From assembly GCF_023101765.2 (NCBI RefSeq), contig NC_064242.1, forward strand, positions 5,010,327-5,074,326: a DNA stretch of 64,000 bases. Reading direction: 5' to 3'. Shown here piece by piece: positions 29,463-41,097 of this stretch; position 1 is the stretch's first letter, and each line of letters starts with the position of its first letter. Source of the stretch: Spodoptera frugiperda. Lineage: Eukaryota; Arthropoda; Insecta; Lepidoptera; Noctuidae. A program made the translations under genes and the position numbers. The notes under the pieces are model-generated. The model saw nothing but the letters and a program-made list of their open reading frames with translations. It was not told the DNA's origin and made no database searches.

Positions 29463-29768
29463 CTCTTTTTTTTTTAAGGGGAAAATAGTATCAAATGACT
29501 TTTCTCGCCTTGGGCGAGGCGAGAGGGAGTGGCAGACTCTTACTGACTAAAAACCACTCCATTCCTACTCCTGCTCTTTGAGCCGGAGCCCCGGTAAATC
29601 CGCTAGGTAGTCCGTAGCATCGGGTCGGGCATCAGCCCTACTGGATTCCATGACCCATCTGTGGTGGTCTGATGGCTCCTTGAAGCACGTGCGGATCGTC
29701 CGCAGAACCGCACGACGACGATACTTGACCACCATAAGGTGGCCAGGGATCGTCGGGACTCCTGGCTG
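29463..29768 (-). mobile_element. Longer R1-like LINE 3' end
   Basis: In reverse, the tail core is preceded by a GGGCTGATGCCCGACC block and CCATCAGACCACCACAGATG, matching 55388-55430 upstream of the tail in the larger LINE copy. An A run (T run in the given strand) closes the 3' end. Confidence 0.8.
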
Positions 29769-29769
29769 T

Positions 29770-30870
29770 ATATTTGATTTCTTAGTAAATATAAGAGGCT
29801 AGGATAGGATAACATTTCTAAAACTTCCGGGACAAAAATTTTTGGCATGAAAAATTTCGCGAAAGTGGTTGAAATTTTAATACGGTATTCTGTACCTAAA
29901 AATGGATTATTATAATCTACTTTCGAATAACGAGTTATTTATGTGAATAAACATAAATATTAACACATACTTAGATACATACAAAGTGTCATAATCCGCT
30001 TTGTTTCAGTATCAAGTTTAAACTTGATATTTCGGCTATTTCACAATTTTTTGCGATTGTCTGAGAATGGTTAAGTAGGTGTAGAGTATTAATATCACGT
30101 TTTAACTCTAACCTACGTACATTCAACCATATTTGGTTCTTGTATGATAAGGAAATAAGATCCAAGCATGTCCTTGATATGTCGACATGATTGTGTTTCG
30201 CCAATTTCAATTTACACGAATTTATTATGTCGCGAACAATTCCGGTATGGACGCAGAAAGAATTATCGTTACTTATACTACTTATTATTCAAATTGAAGA
30301 ATGCGTGACGAATCTGTGGTAATTTCCTGGTGAAATATTAACAGGAGTTATGTGGTCTAAATTAATAGATTTGGTTAGTTATCACCAAAACGCACTTACC
30401 AAATAAAATACAATATATATGAAATGTATTACAGAAGCTCAGCATTTATCAAAAAACTATGCAAATTAAACTGAAAATACATACATTTTTTGTCGTTACT
30501 CAGCTTGTTAGTCAATAATGAAAGATAGAACATAGGTGATTACTTGAAATGCTTGCCAAAAACGAAGACATTATTCACATCGAACACATTACGACAATTA
30601 TCTACTTATGTACTTTAATCTGACCTTTGTATGTAACGCGAAATAGACCATTCGATATAATATATCGTTGCGATACATTATAGACGAGGACGGAGTAGCT
30701 TCGATCCAAGGCTGTACCCGCCCTGTGCTTCTGTAAGCACGGAACAAATGAAATTGAAAGGCTATCTCTGAGTCACAGCCGTCACAGGCGTAGGCTACTT
30801 ACCTCAGTACTGGGTACTCGGTACTCCGGCTTACCTTGACAATGAAAGTGAATTGGACAATGTAGACGCG
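29770..30870. other. Spacer upstream of the cuticle cluster, nothing recognised
   Basis: AT-rich with no coding support. Distal control elements of the first cuticle gene may lie here but none was recognised. Confidence 0.4.
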
Positions 30871-30879
30871 ATCTATTCG

Positions 30880-30917
30880 TATAAAAACCGGAGCACCTCC
30901 TGTCAAAATTATTCAGT
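30880..30917 (+). promoter_or_regulatory. TATA box and initiator of the 30.9 kb cuticle gene
   Basis: TATAAAAA at 30880-30887 and TCAGT at 30913-30917, about 33 bp apart, as expected for an arthropod core promoter. The ATG follows at 30940. Confidence 0.8.
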
Positions 30918-30939
30918 TGCCAACATTTGCAGAATAAAC

Positions 30940-31959
30940 ATGTACGCCAAGGTACTACAAGACATTCATTACCTTCGCAATTATTTTATCAATAAAACTT
31001 ATTAACTGAGATCAGTGGTTCAAACAATACAACACAGGAAATAATTTAACTTTTAATTTAAAATATTAATCAATAACATTTTTTTAGATCTTATCATGAA
31101 AGCTCTTGCATATTGCATTGAGGCGAATATTTTTGTGCTTTGCTTAGTTGAATTTTAAGTGTCTAATCAAATAACCTTTTTCTTACAGTTGATCGTCGCT
31201 CTTTGCGCCCTGGGTGTGGCCCGCGCCAGCGGTGTCTACGAAGCCGCCCCTCTGGCTTACAGCGCCCACGCTATCGCCGCCCCAGCTGTAGTGACCAAGA
31301 CCATCACCCCCGCGGTGTCCTCCGTATCTTCCTACTCGACCCACACCGCTCACGGTGGTGAAATCTCGTACGCCGCTGCCCCCGTCGTCGCTAAGGCCTA
31401 CGCCGCCCCCATCGTCGCCAAGACCTACGCCGCTCCCGCCGTCGCTGCGTACGCCGCGCCCGTGGCTACCTACGCCGCTGCCCCCGCTGCCGTCGTCACC
31501 AAGACCATCTCCCCCGCTGTGAGCTCCATCTCCTCCTACTCCACCAGCACCTCTCACGGTTCCCCCGTCGCCACTTACGCCGCTGCCCCCGTTGTGGCTA
31601 AGGCCGTCGCTCCCGTTGCCTACGCCGCTCCCGCTGTGGCTGCGTACGCTGCCCCCGCTGTGGTGACCAAGACCATCTCCCCCGCCGTCTCCTCCGTGTC
31701 TGCCTACTCCACCCACACCGCTCACGGTGCCGCGTACGCTCCCGCTGCGTACTCCGCCTACGCCGCTCCCGCTGTGGCGTACTCCGCTCCCCTGGTCAAG
31801 ACCTACGCCGCCGCTCCCTTGGTAGCTAAGACCTACGCCGCTGCCCCCGTCGCCACCTACGCCCACGCCGCTCCCGTCCTCAAATCCGTAGCGTACTCCG
31901 CTGCCCCCGCCGTCTCTCACATCGAATACAGCGGTCACGGTGCTAACTACGGTTGGTAA
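30940..31959 (+). CDS. Ala/Pro/Val-rich cuticle protein (AAPV-motif), 260 residues
   Basis: Exon 1 30940-30951 encodes MYAK; exon 2 31189-31959 begins LIVALCALGVARASG. Together they form a signal peptide with a probable cut after ARA. The mature protein is built of YAAPAV/YAAAPVVAK units with three copies of an AVSS(V/I)SSYSTHTAHG-like segment and ends NYGW. Family knowledge: such low-complexity AAP(A/V) proteins are structural parts of insect cuticle; they lack the chitin-binding R&R consensus. Codon use is strongly GC-ending, fitting high expression. Poly(A) signal AATAAA at 31996. It is the first member of a nine-gene cluster. The exact subfamily name is not certain. Confidence 0.9.
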
Positions 31960-32460
31960 ACTGAATCAAAACGTTTATGTAAATAGACCAATTAAAATAA
32001 ACGACATGCCATAATTTATTTGTTGGTTTGATTAATTATTGTCCTCAACATAGGATCTACCTATAGACAACTCAATAATGTCACCCATATAAACCCAAAA
32101 ACCTAAACCTAAAGTAAAATGAGGAAAATACAGAGGTAAAAATATAACACATAGGTAGTAAAATGCTAAAGAAATAGTAAGGATAAATGTTCCCAAGTAA
32201 ATTAACATTAACAAGCAGTGACTTGTGAAAAAATTATCAATTTGAGAAATAATTCGCTTATTCATTGAAACCAGGTAGCATACATAACTATGTAAAATAT
32301 AGACCTATTATATAAAAAAGTTAACTAGCGATTAGTCACTGTACGCAGTTCCTTGAGTCTTTGACCTTTAGGCGTTACATTTATAAGAAACGAATACAAT
32401 ACAGAGATAAAAATCTTTTAATAGGAGCATGTCATTGTACAATATCTAATTAAATATATA
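31960..32460. other. 3' UTR of the preceding gene and AT-rich spacer
   Basis: Contains the poly(A) signal at 31996; otherwise nothing recognised. Confidence 0.5.
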
Positions 32461-32465
32461 TGGTA

Positions 32466-32833
32466 TGACTTTCTGAGATTATTCAGACTGACAAAAGGTG
32501 AAGGAAAACATCGTAAGGAAACCTGGGCTTAAAATTACTAATTAAAAATTTGAAATCGCCAACCGTTTCTTTTTAATTATGTCTCATATTAAGATTTCCT
32601 CCTTTGTCGTGGGTGCGTTTACAAACATAGAAGTTTACATACACACGACACCCAGATCAGAAAACACGATTTGTGGATCACACAAAGAGCGCGGGCGGCA
32701 ACCAGTTGCCCAGCCACCGCGCCAATCGCAGTTAATTGCATTGAGCAAGCGTGGTGATTAATGCTCAAGCCTTCTCCGTGCGAGAAGAGGCCTTTGGTCA
32801 GCAGTGGCCACTTATTGATGTGATGTGATGTAC
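32466..32833 (+). mobile_element. LINE 3' end interrupted by a SINE
   Basis: Blocks GGAAAACATCGTAAGGAAAC and AAATCGCCAACC (to about 32566) and then TTGAGCAAGCGTGGTGATTA, AAGCCTTCTCCGTGCGAGAA and a GATGTGATGTGATG end match the uninterrupted copy at 52594-52764. This tail is very common in moths and probably comes from an RTE- or Jockey-like LINE (inference). Confidence 0.8.
32566..32727 (-). mobile_element. SINE family A copy nested in a LINE tail
   Basis: In reverse: GGCGCGGTGGCTGGGCAACT, TTTGTGTGATCCACAAATCG, GTGTATGTAAACTTC and an A-rich end. It splits the LINE tail between AAATCGCCAACC and TTGAGCAAGCG. The B-box region is deleted. Confidence 0.85.
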
Positions 32834-32869
32834 AATATCTGAATAAGTATATATGGTATGACTGCACTC

Positions 32870-33300
32870 ATTGTGCTATATAAACCAGTATAAACTGACC
32901 ATAGAATATTCGGAAAGATCATACAAAACAAGTCCATGATAAACTGGATTAATGGCTCGATATGTAGTTATTTGTACATAAAAGTATATCAAAAATCACC
33001 TCTAGATCCCAGAATAGAAAAACGAGGTATTTGCTCGTCCGGGAAACAAAACCCGTAACATGTTACGTAGGAACCACCAACTAGTGCGTCTATCGTGCGC
33101 ATAAAGTAATGCAAATGATATTATGTCAGACGCATTCGCAACATAGGTTTTGCATTTTTTCTTGTAATATATGTGATATGTGTTTTGGTTTGACTGCCAA
33201 ATACGAGGTTTGTTATCCTTTAAATAGGTAATATATTTTCTCATGGTATAAGCCAGAAAACGAGCAGACGGTTCACTTCTCCACCAAAGAGGGTTTGCCA
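32870..33300. other. Spacer, nothing recognised
   Basis: No gene or repeat recognised; the 99-codon open frame on the minus strand has no support. Confidence 0.4.
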
Positions 33301-33304
33301 TAAA

Positions 33305-33471
33305 TCATACTAATAATAAAATTATAAATGTGATAGTTTGTTTGTTTGGATGTTTGTCCGTCAATCACACTGAATAAACGGATTTTGATGTTTGGTATAT
33401 AGACACGGAAGGTATGCTTTTTATCTTACGGAAACGCGAGCAAAGCGGTTGGCAGAAGCTAGCAATCATAA
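33305..33471 (+). repeat. Dispersed repeat fragment (GTTTGTTTGGATGTTTGTCC type)
   Basis: AATAATAAAATTATAAATGTG, GTTTGTTTGGATGTTTGTCC, ACGGATTTTGATG, TTTGGTATATAGA and GCGAGCAAAGCGG with GCAGAAGCTAG at the end form the usual order of a widespread moth retroposon 3' region. Confidence 0.65.
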
Positions 33472-33885
33472 TACATATAGTAGTCTAGAACTCCTGTCAA
33501 TAGGTACCTCCGAAGACAAGTGCAAGAACAGCACCTGTGCTTACCCTCTGACGAACAAAATGCGTGATATTATTTATTAACATATCCTTGACTTAGCCAC
33601 ATTAACCTTTACGCAGTTTTTAAGAATTTCTCAATGAAACATTTTAAACTGTGACCGTTACTGCTTAAAAATATGTGAACTTTGTTTTCAAAATGGCGCA
33701 CGCAATAAAGGGCAGAAATTACTTAAGCAAGAAGATAAGGAACGAATAATTTAGCAGGAACAGGACGAAGTGAAGGTTTTCTTTTGTATATGCAATTAAG
33801 TGCAGTACCTACGTCAGAATCAGAATAAAAGATTACATTTCATATCGTTAAATGTCTCACCAACTACACTTACTTTCGATCTTTT

Positions 33886-34053
33886 TCATTTTTTTTTTAA
33901 ATATTACCCCACACTTCATGGAATTTCACATACAAATGACACTCAGACCAGAAATTACAATTTGTGGAATACATATAGTCTCGCTACCAGCAGGAATTGA
34001 ACCCGCTACACGTTGCGCGGCAGCCACTTGCCCAGCCACTGCGCCAACCGTCA
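33886..34053 (-). mobile_element. SINE family A copy
   Basis: In reverse: GGTTGGCGCAGTGGCTGGGC, a B-box-like region (GTAGCGGGTTCAATTCC), GTCTGAGTGTCATTTG and an A-rich end. Full length but diverged. Confidence 0.85.
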
Positions 34054-34149
34054 CAAATAAAAATTTAGTTGAAGGTAAATGCCATTTAAACATAATTAAA
34101 TTCGATTTTGAATTTGATTTGGCGTAGCATCTACGCCATAAATAATTTA

Positions 34150-34385
34150 TTGTTTTTATTTTCAATCTGACCGCCTCGTTGTTTGTTGCAAGTGAGACCG
34201 CCAAATAAGAAGCCTCGGGTTTGATTTTCGAATATTTATTGTTTTTTTTTTCAGTTTTAATAACAATTTTTTAGTAAAAGTAAAGCATAACAGGACCTGA
34301 AAATGAAGCCAACGTATGACAATAGACCCTCCTACAACATGGAACTCGAAATATAACTGAAAAGTGGGGTATACAATGCATATTA
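34150..34385 (+). mobile_element. Degenerate SINE family B copy
   Basis: GACCGCCTCGTTG, GCAAGTGAGACCGCC and a CGGGTTTGATTTTCG B box, then GACAATAGACCCTCCTACAA and a GGGGTATACAATGCA block, in the order of family B. Confidence 0.55.
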
Positions 34386-36375
34386 TTATGTGCTTATCCT
34401 TTTTTCCGATTTAAAAAAAAGGAAGGGGTACTATGTTCGGATGTTTGTTTTTATTTAGTTATAGAGATTAAAATGTATCACGTTATGCTTATTTTCAATT
34501 TTGGAAACTAAGGCTCACAGTACACGTTGTCATTTAACGTTTGGACCATAGGCGGTTTTTATTTGTTGATTGGGGGACAGTTTTCATTGTTCGTTGTTAG
34601 CAATATGCATGCATTCGTCAAATGACGTAACGTAGTATCGTTACACTAAGTAGCAGTTCGCAATTTATATTGTAACCGGTACTTATATTGTAATTATTCC
34701 GTATTGTACTACCAAAAGTTAGGTTTACTAATAATAAAAGACTATTTTGTACATATAATCAGGGTGATGTTAATCCATATTTATAGAAGTTAAGTTAATC
34801 TTTACTTAATTTTCAAATCAAAGACGTCAGAATATAAAATTGTTATAACTTACGTAAACTAGCGACCTCTAAGTTGTTTACACAGGTTTATGTAATAAAA
34901 ATTATCTATACCTATAATGTTACATGGGTGCATCTACTTGATACACATTTTATGGAATAATGTCACAAAATATTTGTGTTTTGAGATCATGTTTTAGATT
35001 ACAAGAATACTGTTCTTTATTTTATCAATTAATTTTAATAATATATCATTTTTTTGGCTTGCTGAGATGTTTTAAACTGAGCCTTACAGCTATCAGTGCG
35101 CCTCCAATCCATCCTATATGGCGTGATGATGCCATAGTACTTACAGAAGTCTCATATGTTATGGGTGTGTTTAGGTCCAAAAATATATACGATATAAATA
35201 AAATACGAGATCACAATTATGGAAAAACGAAGACGCAATTTTCGTTACAATTTTTTATAAATATTGTAGGGATAAACCGGAAAAATATACATAAATGCAC
35301 TATTTATAAATACGCCATTAAAAAGCACACGACATATTGACATTTAAGTCGACTGATACTCGTAAATAGAAAAATCCATTATTCTTGCAGACAACAGATT
35401 AAAACCAGAACTTCTAGTTTGGCAGTGGCACTCTGACCCATGCCCATTAGATCGAGACGCGCGAATCTATTTATATGTTTGGTATTATGTAATCCAATTA
35501 TTATGCTACTAGACAATCAAATTAAAGACAGAATTTAGTTCAATAAATACCATAATACATATACAAACACTTTTACCCTTAAAATTTAAGTGAAGTTTGT
35601 TACTAAATAATCTAAAATACTAACACATTTACTCGTACTTATTTTAAAATGCGAATGAAATTACCCAAAAGTAACTTGGATTATGTAATTTATTTTCGTT
35701 CCCAGACACACTGTCTTGATCACGGATCCTTTTAAAAGAACTACGCTCGCTGCTCGATAGGTTATAACTAACCTACTGAACTAATGTATCTATTAGTTTG
35801 AATTTAACTAAAGAAACATAAAAACCTAAGTATCTATGATATTACTGTACAATGGCCCTGTGAAATTAGTCCTTCATAGAATTGTTTACTTTGTGGATTG
35901 ACCTGTCTTTAACAAACATTCTAATTATGTTTATTGTTTAGTAAATCCTTCGCAGGATTTAGGTAGGTGTACCAAAATTGGATTCGCGGAAACTGTACAA
36001 ACAGATATTGAACGTAATCTGCGGTTGAGAAAATGTAATTGTTTATTTGTAATTGCAAATAAGATTCAAAATTAATATTGGGACAATTTTGAATTCAAAT
36101 TTCTTTAGAGAAGATTCAAATCTACTTCCTAAATTTGTAAGTCTCAAGGAGGATACATAGATTAATGTAGTTTATGATGATATTCTAATGAAATACTTTT
36201 GATGGGGTACGGAAGTTAATTTAGAAAACCTCAATCGAGACACCGACGTCAACAAACTTAAATATACAATGACAAAACTCCTTAATGCAACGCTTTAAAG
36301 GTCATTTTCTAAATGACCAACTTATAAAATTTGAATTGCATAAAGAATCTCCTAGGATTAGATACCAGTTTTACT
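34386..36375. other. AT-rich spacer between cuticle genes
   Basis: About 2 kb with no supported gene. A 126-codon open frame at 34960-35340 lacks a signal peptide and domain. Confidence 0.4.
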
Positions 36376-36382
36376 AAGATGG

Positions 36383-36389
36383 TATAAAA
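36383..36389 (+). promoter_or_regulatory. TATA box of the 36.4 kb gene
   Basis: TATAAAA 56 bp before the exon 1 ATG at 36445, consistent with transcription starting near 36415. Confidence 0.75.
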
Positions 36390-36444
36390 GTGAATGCACA
36401 CGTGATCTCGATGTTATTTTGTTATCAATAGTATCTGAGCAAAC

Positions 36445-38450
36445 ATGTTTAGACAGGTGATAGTTTACTTTATTTTATTAAATTTTATAAATCTCTTGTG
36501 TGTTACATAAAACTAATTCAGTTGTGTGTTTTCTAGTTCGTGATACTTCTGTACGCCGGGTACGTGTGTGGTATCAGTTTGAATCCTGGATCTCAAAATG
36601 GACCGGCATCACCATCCCCTGCTGCAGACACTTCTCCAGGACAGGATCATCTCGCAGTACCTTCTGACACTTCCTACAATTCAGTGACACCACCATCAAC
36701 CTCGTATTTACCTACACCGTCTCTAGCCTTCGAATTGAAACCGGCCGTAGTGGATAATATTGTTGAGAAATTCCCGAGCAGAAACGTACCCGTGCAATCT
36801 TATGGAGCACCTGGAGGACAGCAAAAACCTGTTACGTTTACAGCGTCTGTGGCCTCGGATCCTTCTTCTCCCGAATATAGTAATATTCTTGAAAGGTATG
36901 CGCCCTCTGTGCCCCCAATACAGCCATACTTCGCAGTTCCTCTTTCGGCTAAAACTGTATCGGTTGGTTTTGATCAAAGTAACGGCCAAGTTCAAGGTAA
37001 CGCACAAGCTGGATACGGCCAGATTTCCAGACCTTATTTTGTTTATAACAACGTTGGCCAAGCTCAAGCTGGATATGCCCAAAATGTCCCTGTACTTGTA
37101 TACCAACAAGCTGGCCAAGCCCAAAGCAACGCGCAAGCAGGATACGGCCAGAATGTCAGACCTGCTCTAGCATACAATGCTGGCCAAGCTCAAGGCCAAG
37201 CGCAAGCTGGACATACCCAGAATGCCGGACATGGACTGGTATATAGTAACGCTGGCCAAGCGCAAGCTGGATATGCCCAGAATGCCGGACCTGCTCTAGC
37301 ATACAATAATGCTGGCCAAGCTCAAGGTCAAGCGCAATCTGGACACACCCAGAATGCCGGACATGGACTAGTATACAGTAACGCTGGCCAAGCACAAGGT
37401 CAAGTGCAATCTGGATATGCCCAGAATGCTGGACCTGCACTGGCATACAATAACGCTGGCCAAGCGCAAGCTGGACATACCCAGAATGCCGGACATGGAC
37501 TGGTATACAGTAACGCTGGCCAAGCTCAAGGTCAAGCGCAAATTAGATATGCCCAGAATGCTGGACCTGCACTGGCATACAATAACGTTGGCCAAGCTCA
37601 AGGTCAAGCGCAATCTGGACATACCCAGAATGCCGGACATGGACTGGTATACAGTAACGCTGGCCAAGCGCAAGGTCAAGCGCAAATTAGATATGCCCAG
37701 AATGCCAGAACTGTATCAATGTACAATAATGCTGCCCAACAAAGCCCACAGCAACTAGTTCCCTATACAGTAAACAAAGCAACACTTGAGTCTTACGGAT
37801 CAGTTAATGCTCACCCTCCTACTCTTCAACGTAATGAACAACTTGCTCAAGCGGTCGCTTACGCCGCCAACTATAATTCTGGTGCCGAAAGGCAATATCA
37901 ATTAGTTCCCTATTCTGTGAATAATGCGAATGTCCAGTCTCAATCTGCTGCTGTGTCTACGTACCAAGTGAATCGTGGTCAGGCTGTCAATCCTCCCCAA
38001 GGGCAGTACGTTCCTCAACCAAACCTTGCTTACGCTGTTAATCCCGTTGTTCCTGTACCAGTCGTGCCTCCTGTAGCTGTACCAGTTCTTTCAGTTGCAC
38101 CAAAGAAAGTTGCAATTGAAGCGTATAGTACTGTTACCAATCATGGTGCACCAGCTCCTAAATACGCTCCAGCTCCTATACCAGTTCCAGTGATCTTCCA
38201 ACAATTGGAGCCGAGTGTTCAACCTGTCGCTGTTTTGGCTAAAGCTCCCGCTGCTACATTAGTGCAAGTACCAGTTAGTGGTCAACCTATTCCTTTGTCG
38301 GCTATTGCTCCTGGTACGGGGGTGCGCTACCAGCCTGTGTCTGTTTCTGGGGGACAAGAAGGTGGTTATGGCAAAGCTTTAGTATTCTCTCCCGCATCAG
38401 AAGTTTCCCGTGTTACCTTCAACGGTTTGGGGGTCTCCTACGGTTGGTAG
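36445..38450 (+). CDS. Large repeat protein of the cuticle cluster, 641 residues
   Basis: Exon 1 36445-36456 encodes MFRQ; exon 2 36537-38450 continues FVILLYAGYVCGISL, a probable signal peptide. Residues about 158-405 are imperfect 23-27-residue repeats of two alternating kinds, NAGHGLVYSNAGQAQ and NAGPALAYNNAGQAQ, with GQAQ insertions. The C-terminal third is P/V/A-rich (PVVPVPVVPPVAVPV) with IEAYSTVTNHGAP, like the YSTHTAHG segment of its neighbours, and it ends VTFNGLGVSYGW, like the others' VTYAGLGANYGW. This suggests a diverged, repeat-expanded paralogue (inference). Unlike its neighbours it is not strongly GC-ending. A LINE tail begins right after the stop. AATAAA lies at 38658. Probable extracellular structural protein; exact function unknown. 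Confidence 0.85.
36990..37740 (+). repeat. Coding tandem repeats in the 641-residue protein
   Basis: AACGCTGGCCAAGC recurs about ten times at intervals of about 66-80 bp, alternating between the GGACATGGACTGGTATA and GGACCTGC(A/T)CT kinds of unit. A higher-order period (two units) suggests unequal crossing-over. Confidence 0.9.
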
Positions 38451-38457
38451 AATACTT

Positions 38458-38602
38458 CTCTGCGTACTACCCAGCGGGTTTACCGGGGATCCGGCCCAAA
38501 GGGCAGAAGTAGGAACGGGGTGGTTTTTAGTCAGTAAGAGTCTGATACTCCCTCTCGTCTCTCCCAAGGCGGGAGAAGTCATTGGATGATTTTCCCCCTT
38601 AA
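38458..38602 (+). mobile_element. R1-like LINE 3' tail inside a 3' UTR
   Basis: TACTACCCAGCGGGTTTACC, AGTAGGAACGGGGTGG and GAGAAGTCATTGGATGATTT with a TTCCCCC end. It begins within about 10 bp of the TAG of the 36.4 kb gene and lies before its AATAAA, so it is probably transcribed in that UTR. Confidence 0.9.
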
Positions 38603-38664
38603 AAAAAGTGTAAAAATAACGTTAGAATAATAATTTATTGTGATATAACGTTTTGTTAATAAAT

Positions 38665-39130
38665 GCAGGTTATGTAAATGGATGTTTTATTTTGTTCTAA
38701 TGCATTTGTGCTAGTGATGTAGTAATTTCGCAATATTCGATATTTACTGTGATCTACATTTATAGTTTCCGTGCTTAGATAATGTGCGATTATTTTATAG
38801 CACATTTATTAATGTGTAGTCCAATCTCAAATGTAAATTTTATTCGTGAAATCATTTTGAATACATACTTTAAAAAACGCATATTTTGTTAAGATTACGG
38901 TAATTTCGATTTCAAGTTTTGAATTCTAAACGTCATTAGCATAGTCATTTGATTTTATTGGATTTTAACACAGTTTTTTGATACTATCTAGGATTCTGAT
39001 TTTATATTGGGTGTTAATATTGGTTAATCCATGACACTAGGTAATTTAAATTTTCTTAAATAAATAAAGAAATTATGAAACGTAGTGAGAATTTGTAACT
39101 TCATTTTTAATAAAGTTTTTTAATTCACAG
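38665..39130. other. AT-rich spacer, nothing recognised
   Basis: No gene or repeat recognised. Confidence 0.4.
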
Positions 39131-39133
39131 TGT

Positions 39134-39337
39134 CACGCCTTTTTATCCCCGACGGTGTAGGCAGAGGTGCACATTAGGGCACGTCATGCCACTGTACAAT
39201 GTGCACCCACTTTTCACCATTTTTGTTATAAGTACCATGTGCCCTCTAGGCACAATTCCAGACTCTACTGAGAAAATTTCGAATTGAACCGAGACCCGTA
39301 GTCGCCCTTGCGACCACTCGACCAACGAGGCAGACAA
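39134..39337 (-). mobile_element. SINE family B, near full length
   Basis: In reverse: CTGCCTCGTTGGTCGAGTGG head, a B-box-like TCTCGGTTCAATTCG, AGAGTCTGGAATTGTGCC, ATTGTACAGTGGCATGACGT and GTGCACCTCTGCCTACACCG. Confidence 0.8.
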
Positions 39338-39339
39338 GT

Positions 39340-40635
39340 TTTTTAATGTTTCCATAAAATTAAAAAATACATAATGAGATGTTTTTAAGACCCGTTTCTT
39401 ATTATACCTAACTAGGTCTATAGCCTTGTTTGTGCGCAAAATTAAATAAACTCAAGACCATTCATTATTACCGAAAACTATTTTAATTTAACTTAATTAA
39501 ATGCATTTTCATTGACACCGTATTATATAAATGTCATAATATAATTATATAATTAATAAAAGACTTGTTGAACATGTAACTGCTAATCGAGGAGTCTCAG
39601 GTTCGATGAATGGATGGTTCCAAACATTAGGTAATAGATATAAGATACTCCGATTTCGAAATTGTTAGAAGCATAGAATCTAGAATTGTGGTCGATGTAC
39701 AGAGAAGGACATCTGTCCTTCTCAGGCGGATCTCCGCCTGATCATTTTATTGCTTAAACTCAGAAATAACATGAAGTCATATAAAATAAATGTCTCATCT
39801 AATAGAAAAGCCGTGTAATCCCTTAGCGGATCTTAACAGGTGCAAGCAAACATCAACTTAGTGGTGGTCAGGCACATGTGACCACCATTGTACCTACTTG
39901 GTACTGATTATGCCATAGGTATCTGATGATAGTAGAGTTCCGGTGGGTGTGGCAACTATTTACTAAGAGATTATCCATTTGACAGAAACTTTTGTGGTCT
40001 CCAATCCTACCTGATCAGCGTAGTTGTGGCAAAACCTCTTATGTAAAGGAAGCCTATGGCCTATGGACTATTACGGGCTATTCATGACCATTTGTGTGCG
40101 GAACTAAGGAGTTTGATGACATCTGTACGGTCACTTTAGACGATATCAATAAACGGTGAATGTATACGACAGAAAACGCATTACCCTCCTTCGTTGCACA
40201 GTCGGGTAGAAAATGTCTTCCTGCTTTCGTCATAATTTACATTGTTTATGTTTTTGTTATTCACATACTTTAGTAGATCATTAAACAAAGAACTGCCCTT
40301 GACGGCTTGACGGTCTAGTGGTTACAAGTTCGAATGTTAAGCATTAATTAGATCCTGGATTCTATTCCTAGACTGTAAAGAACTGTGTTGCGAGTGTCCA
40401 TGGGAGTACCAAAATAGTTGTACCTGAAGTAAAATCTTGTTTTCAAAAGTCATAAGTATTTGTACTCAAGTAATGAAAACATGACAATACATTTGTTACA
40501 GTTATTGAAATCAGTAATATAGATTAGAATTTTTTTAGTTTTAATGACTCATTAACTCAAAATCTTTTAATTATGATAATTTTGAGTCATATTTGTATAA
40601 TGCCTTACTTATTCACTCTTACTATTTATTATGTA
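39340..40635. other. AT-rich spacer with one pair of hairpins
   Basis: No gene recognised. Weak tRNA-like B-box remnants occur near 39595 and 40365 but no complete SINE. Confidence 0.4.
39702..39740. repeat. Two abutting hairpins
   Basis: GAGAAGGAC/GTCCTTCTC (loop ATCT, 39702-39723) and CAGGCGGA/TCCGCCTG (loop TC, 39723-39740) share one base. They stand in unique-looking AT-rich DNA. Confidence 0.8.
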
Positions 40636-40639
40636 CGGA

Positions 40640-40790
40640 ACTGCAGACTGCCTAGTGGGATTCCGGAGCTCCGGCTTGAAAAGCAGGAGTAGTAACGGGG
40701 TAGTTTTTCGTCATTAAGAGTCTGACACTCTCGCGTCGTCCAAGGCGTGAGAAGTCATTGGATGATTTACCTACCTTAAAAAAAGCGTCT
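40640..40790 (+). mobile_element. R1-like LINE 3' tail
   Basis: ACTGCCTAGTGGGATTCCGG, AGTAGTAACGGGGTAGTTTT and GAGAAGTCATTGGATGATTT match the dispersed tail; diverged. Confidence 0.8.
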
Positions 40791-41005
40791 GACTTTGTAC
40801 GAACTATAGTTATTACTGAAAAGGAAAACTTTAAATATAATTTCTTTTTTCAATTAAATCTATTGACACGACACTCACCCTTTAACACACTCTATCAACA
40901 ATTACTATATTAACATAACATTTTTGCGAACGAATAAAAGTTTAATTTATGCAACTTGCACATTACCGGGCAGTCTGAATAAAAATAGCTTCAGGCAATA
41001 ACGGA

Positions 41006-41045
41006 GATTCAATGCTAATACCAGTTCACTGATACGCATATAAAA
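41006..41045 (+). promoter_or_regulatory. Conserved promoter element plus TATA, 41.1 kb gene
   Basis: GATTCAATGCTAATACCAG at 41006-41024, 14 bp before TATAAAA at 41039. The block is shared at the same spacing with the genes at 47.4, 49.6 and 54.0 kb. Downstream AAGTGCTCCAAAAA is shared too. Confidence 0.8.
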
Positions 41046-41097
41046 GCGAGAGCAAGTGCTCCAAAAAGTACACACGACAACCACATCCATTACAAAC

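Noticed and set aside
31183..31938. Long open frame antisense to the 30.9 kb cuticle gene (similar ones opposite the 41.1, 49.6 and 54.0 kb genes)
   Set aside because: Gly/Ser/Val-rich translations that mirror the GC-ending codons of the sense genes, which avoid antisense stops. No signal peptide, introns or promoter.
34960..35340. 126-codon open frame
   Set aside because: AT-rich composition, no domain, no flanking signals; probably chance.
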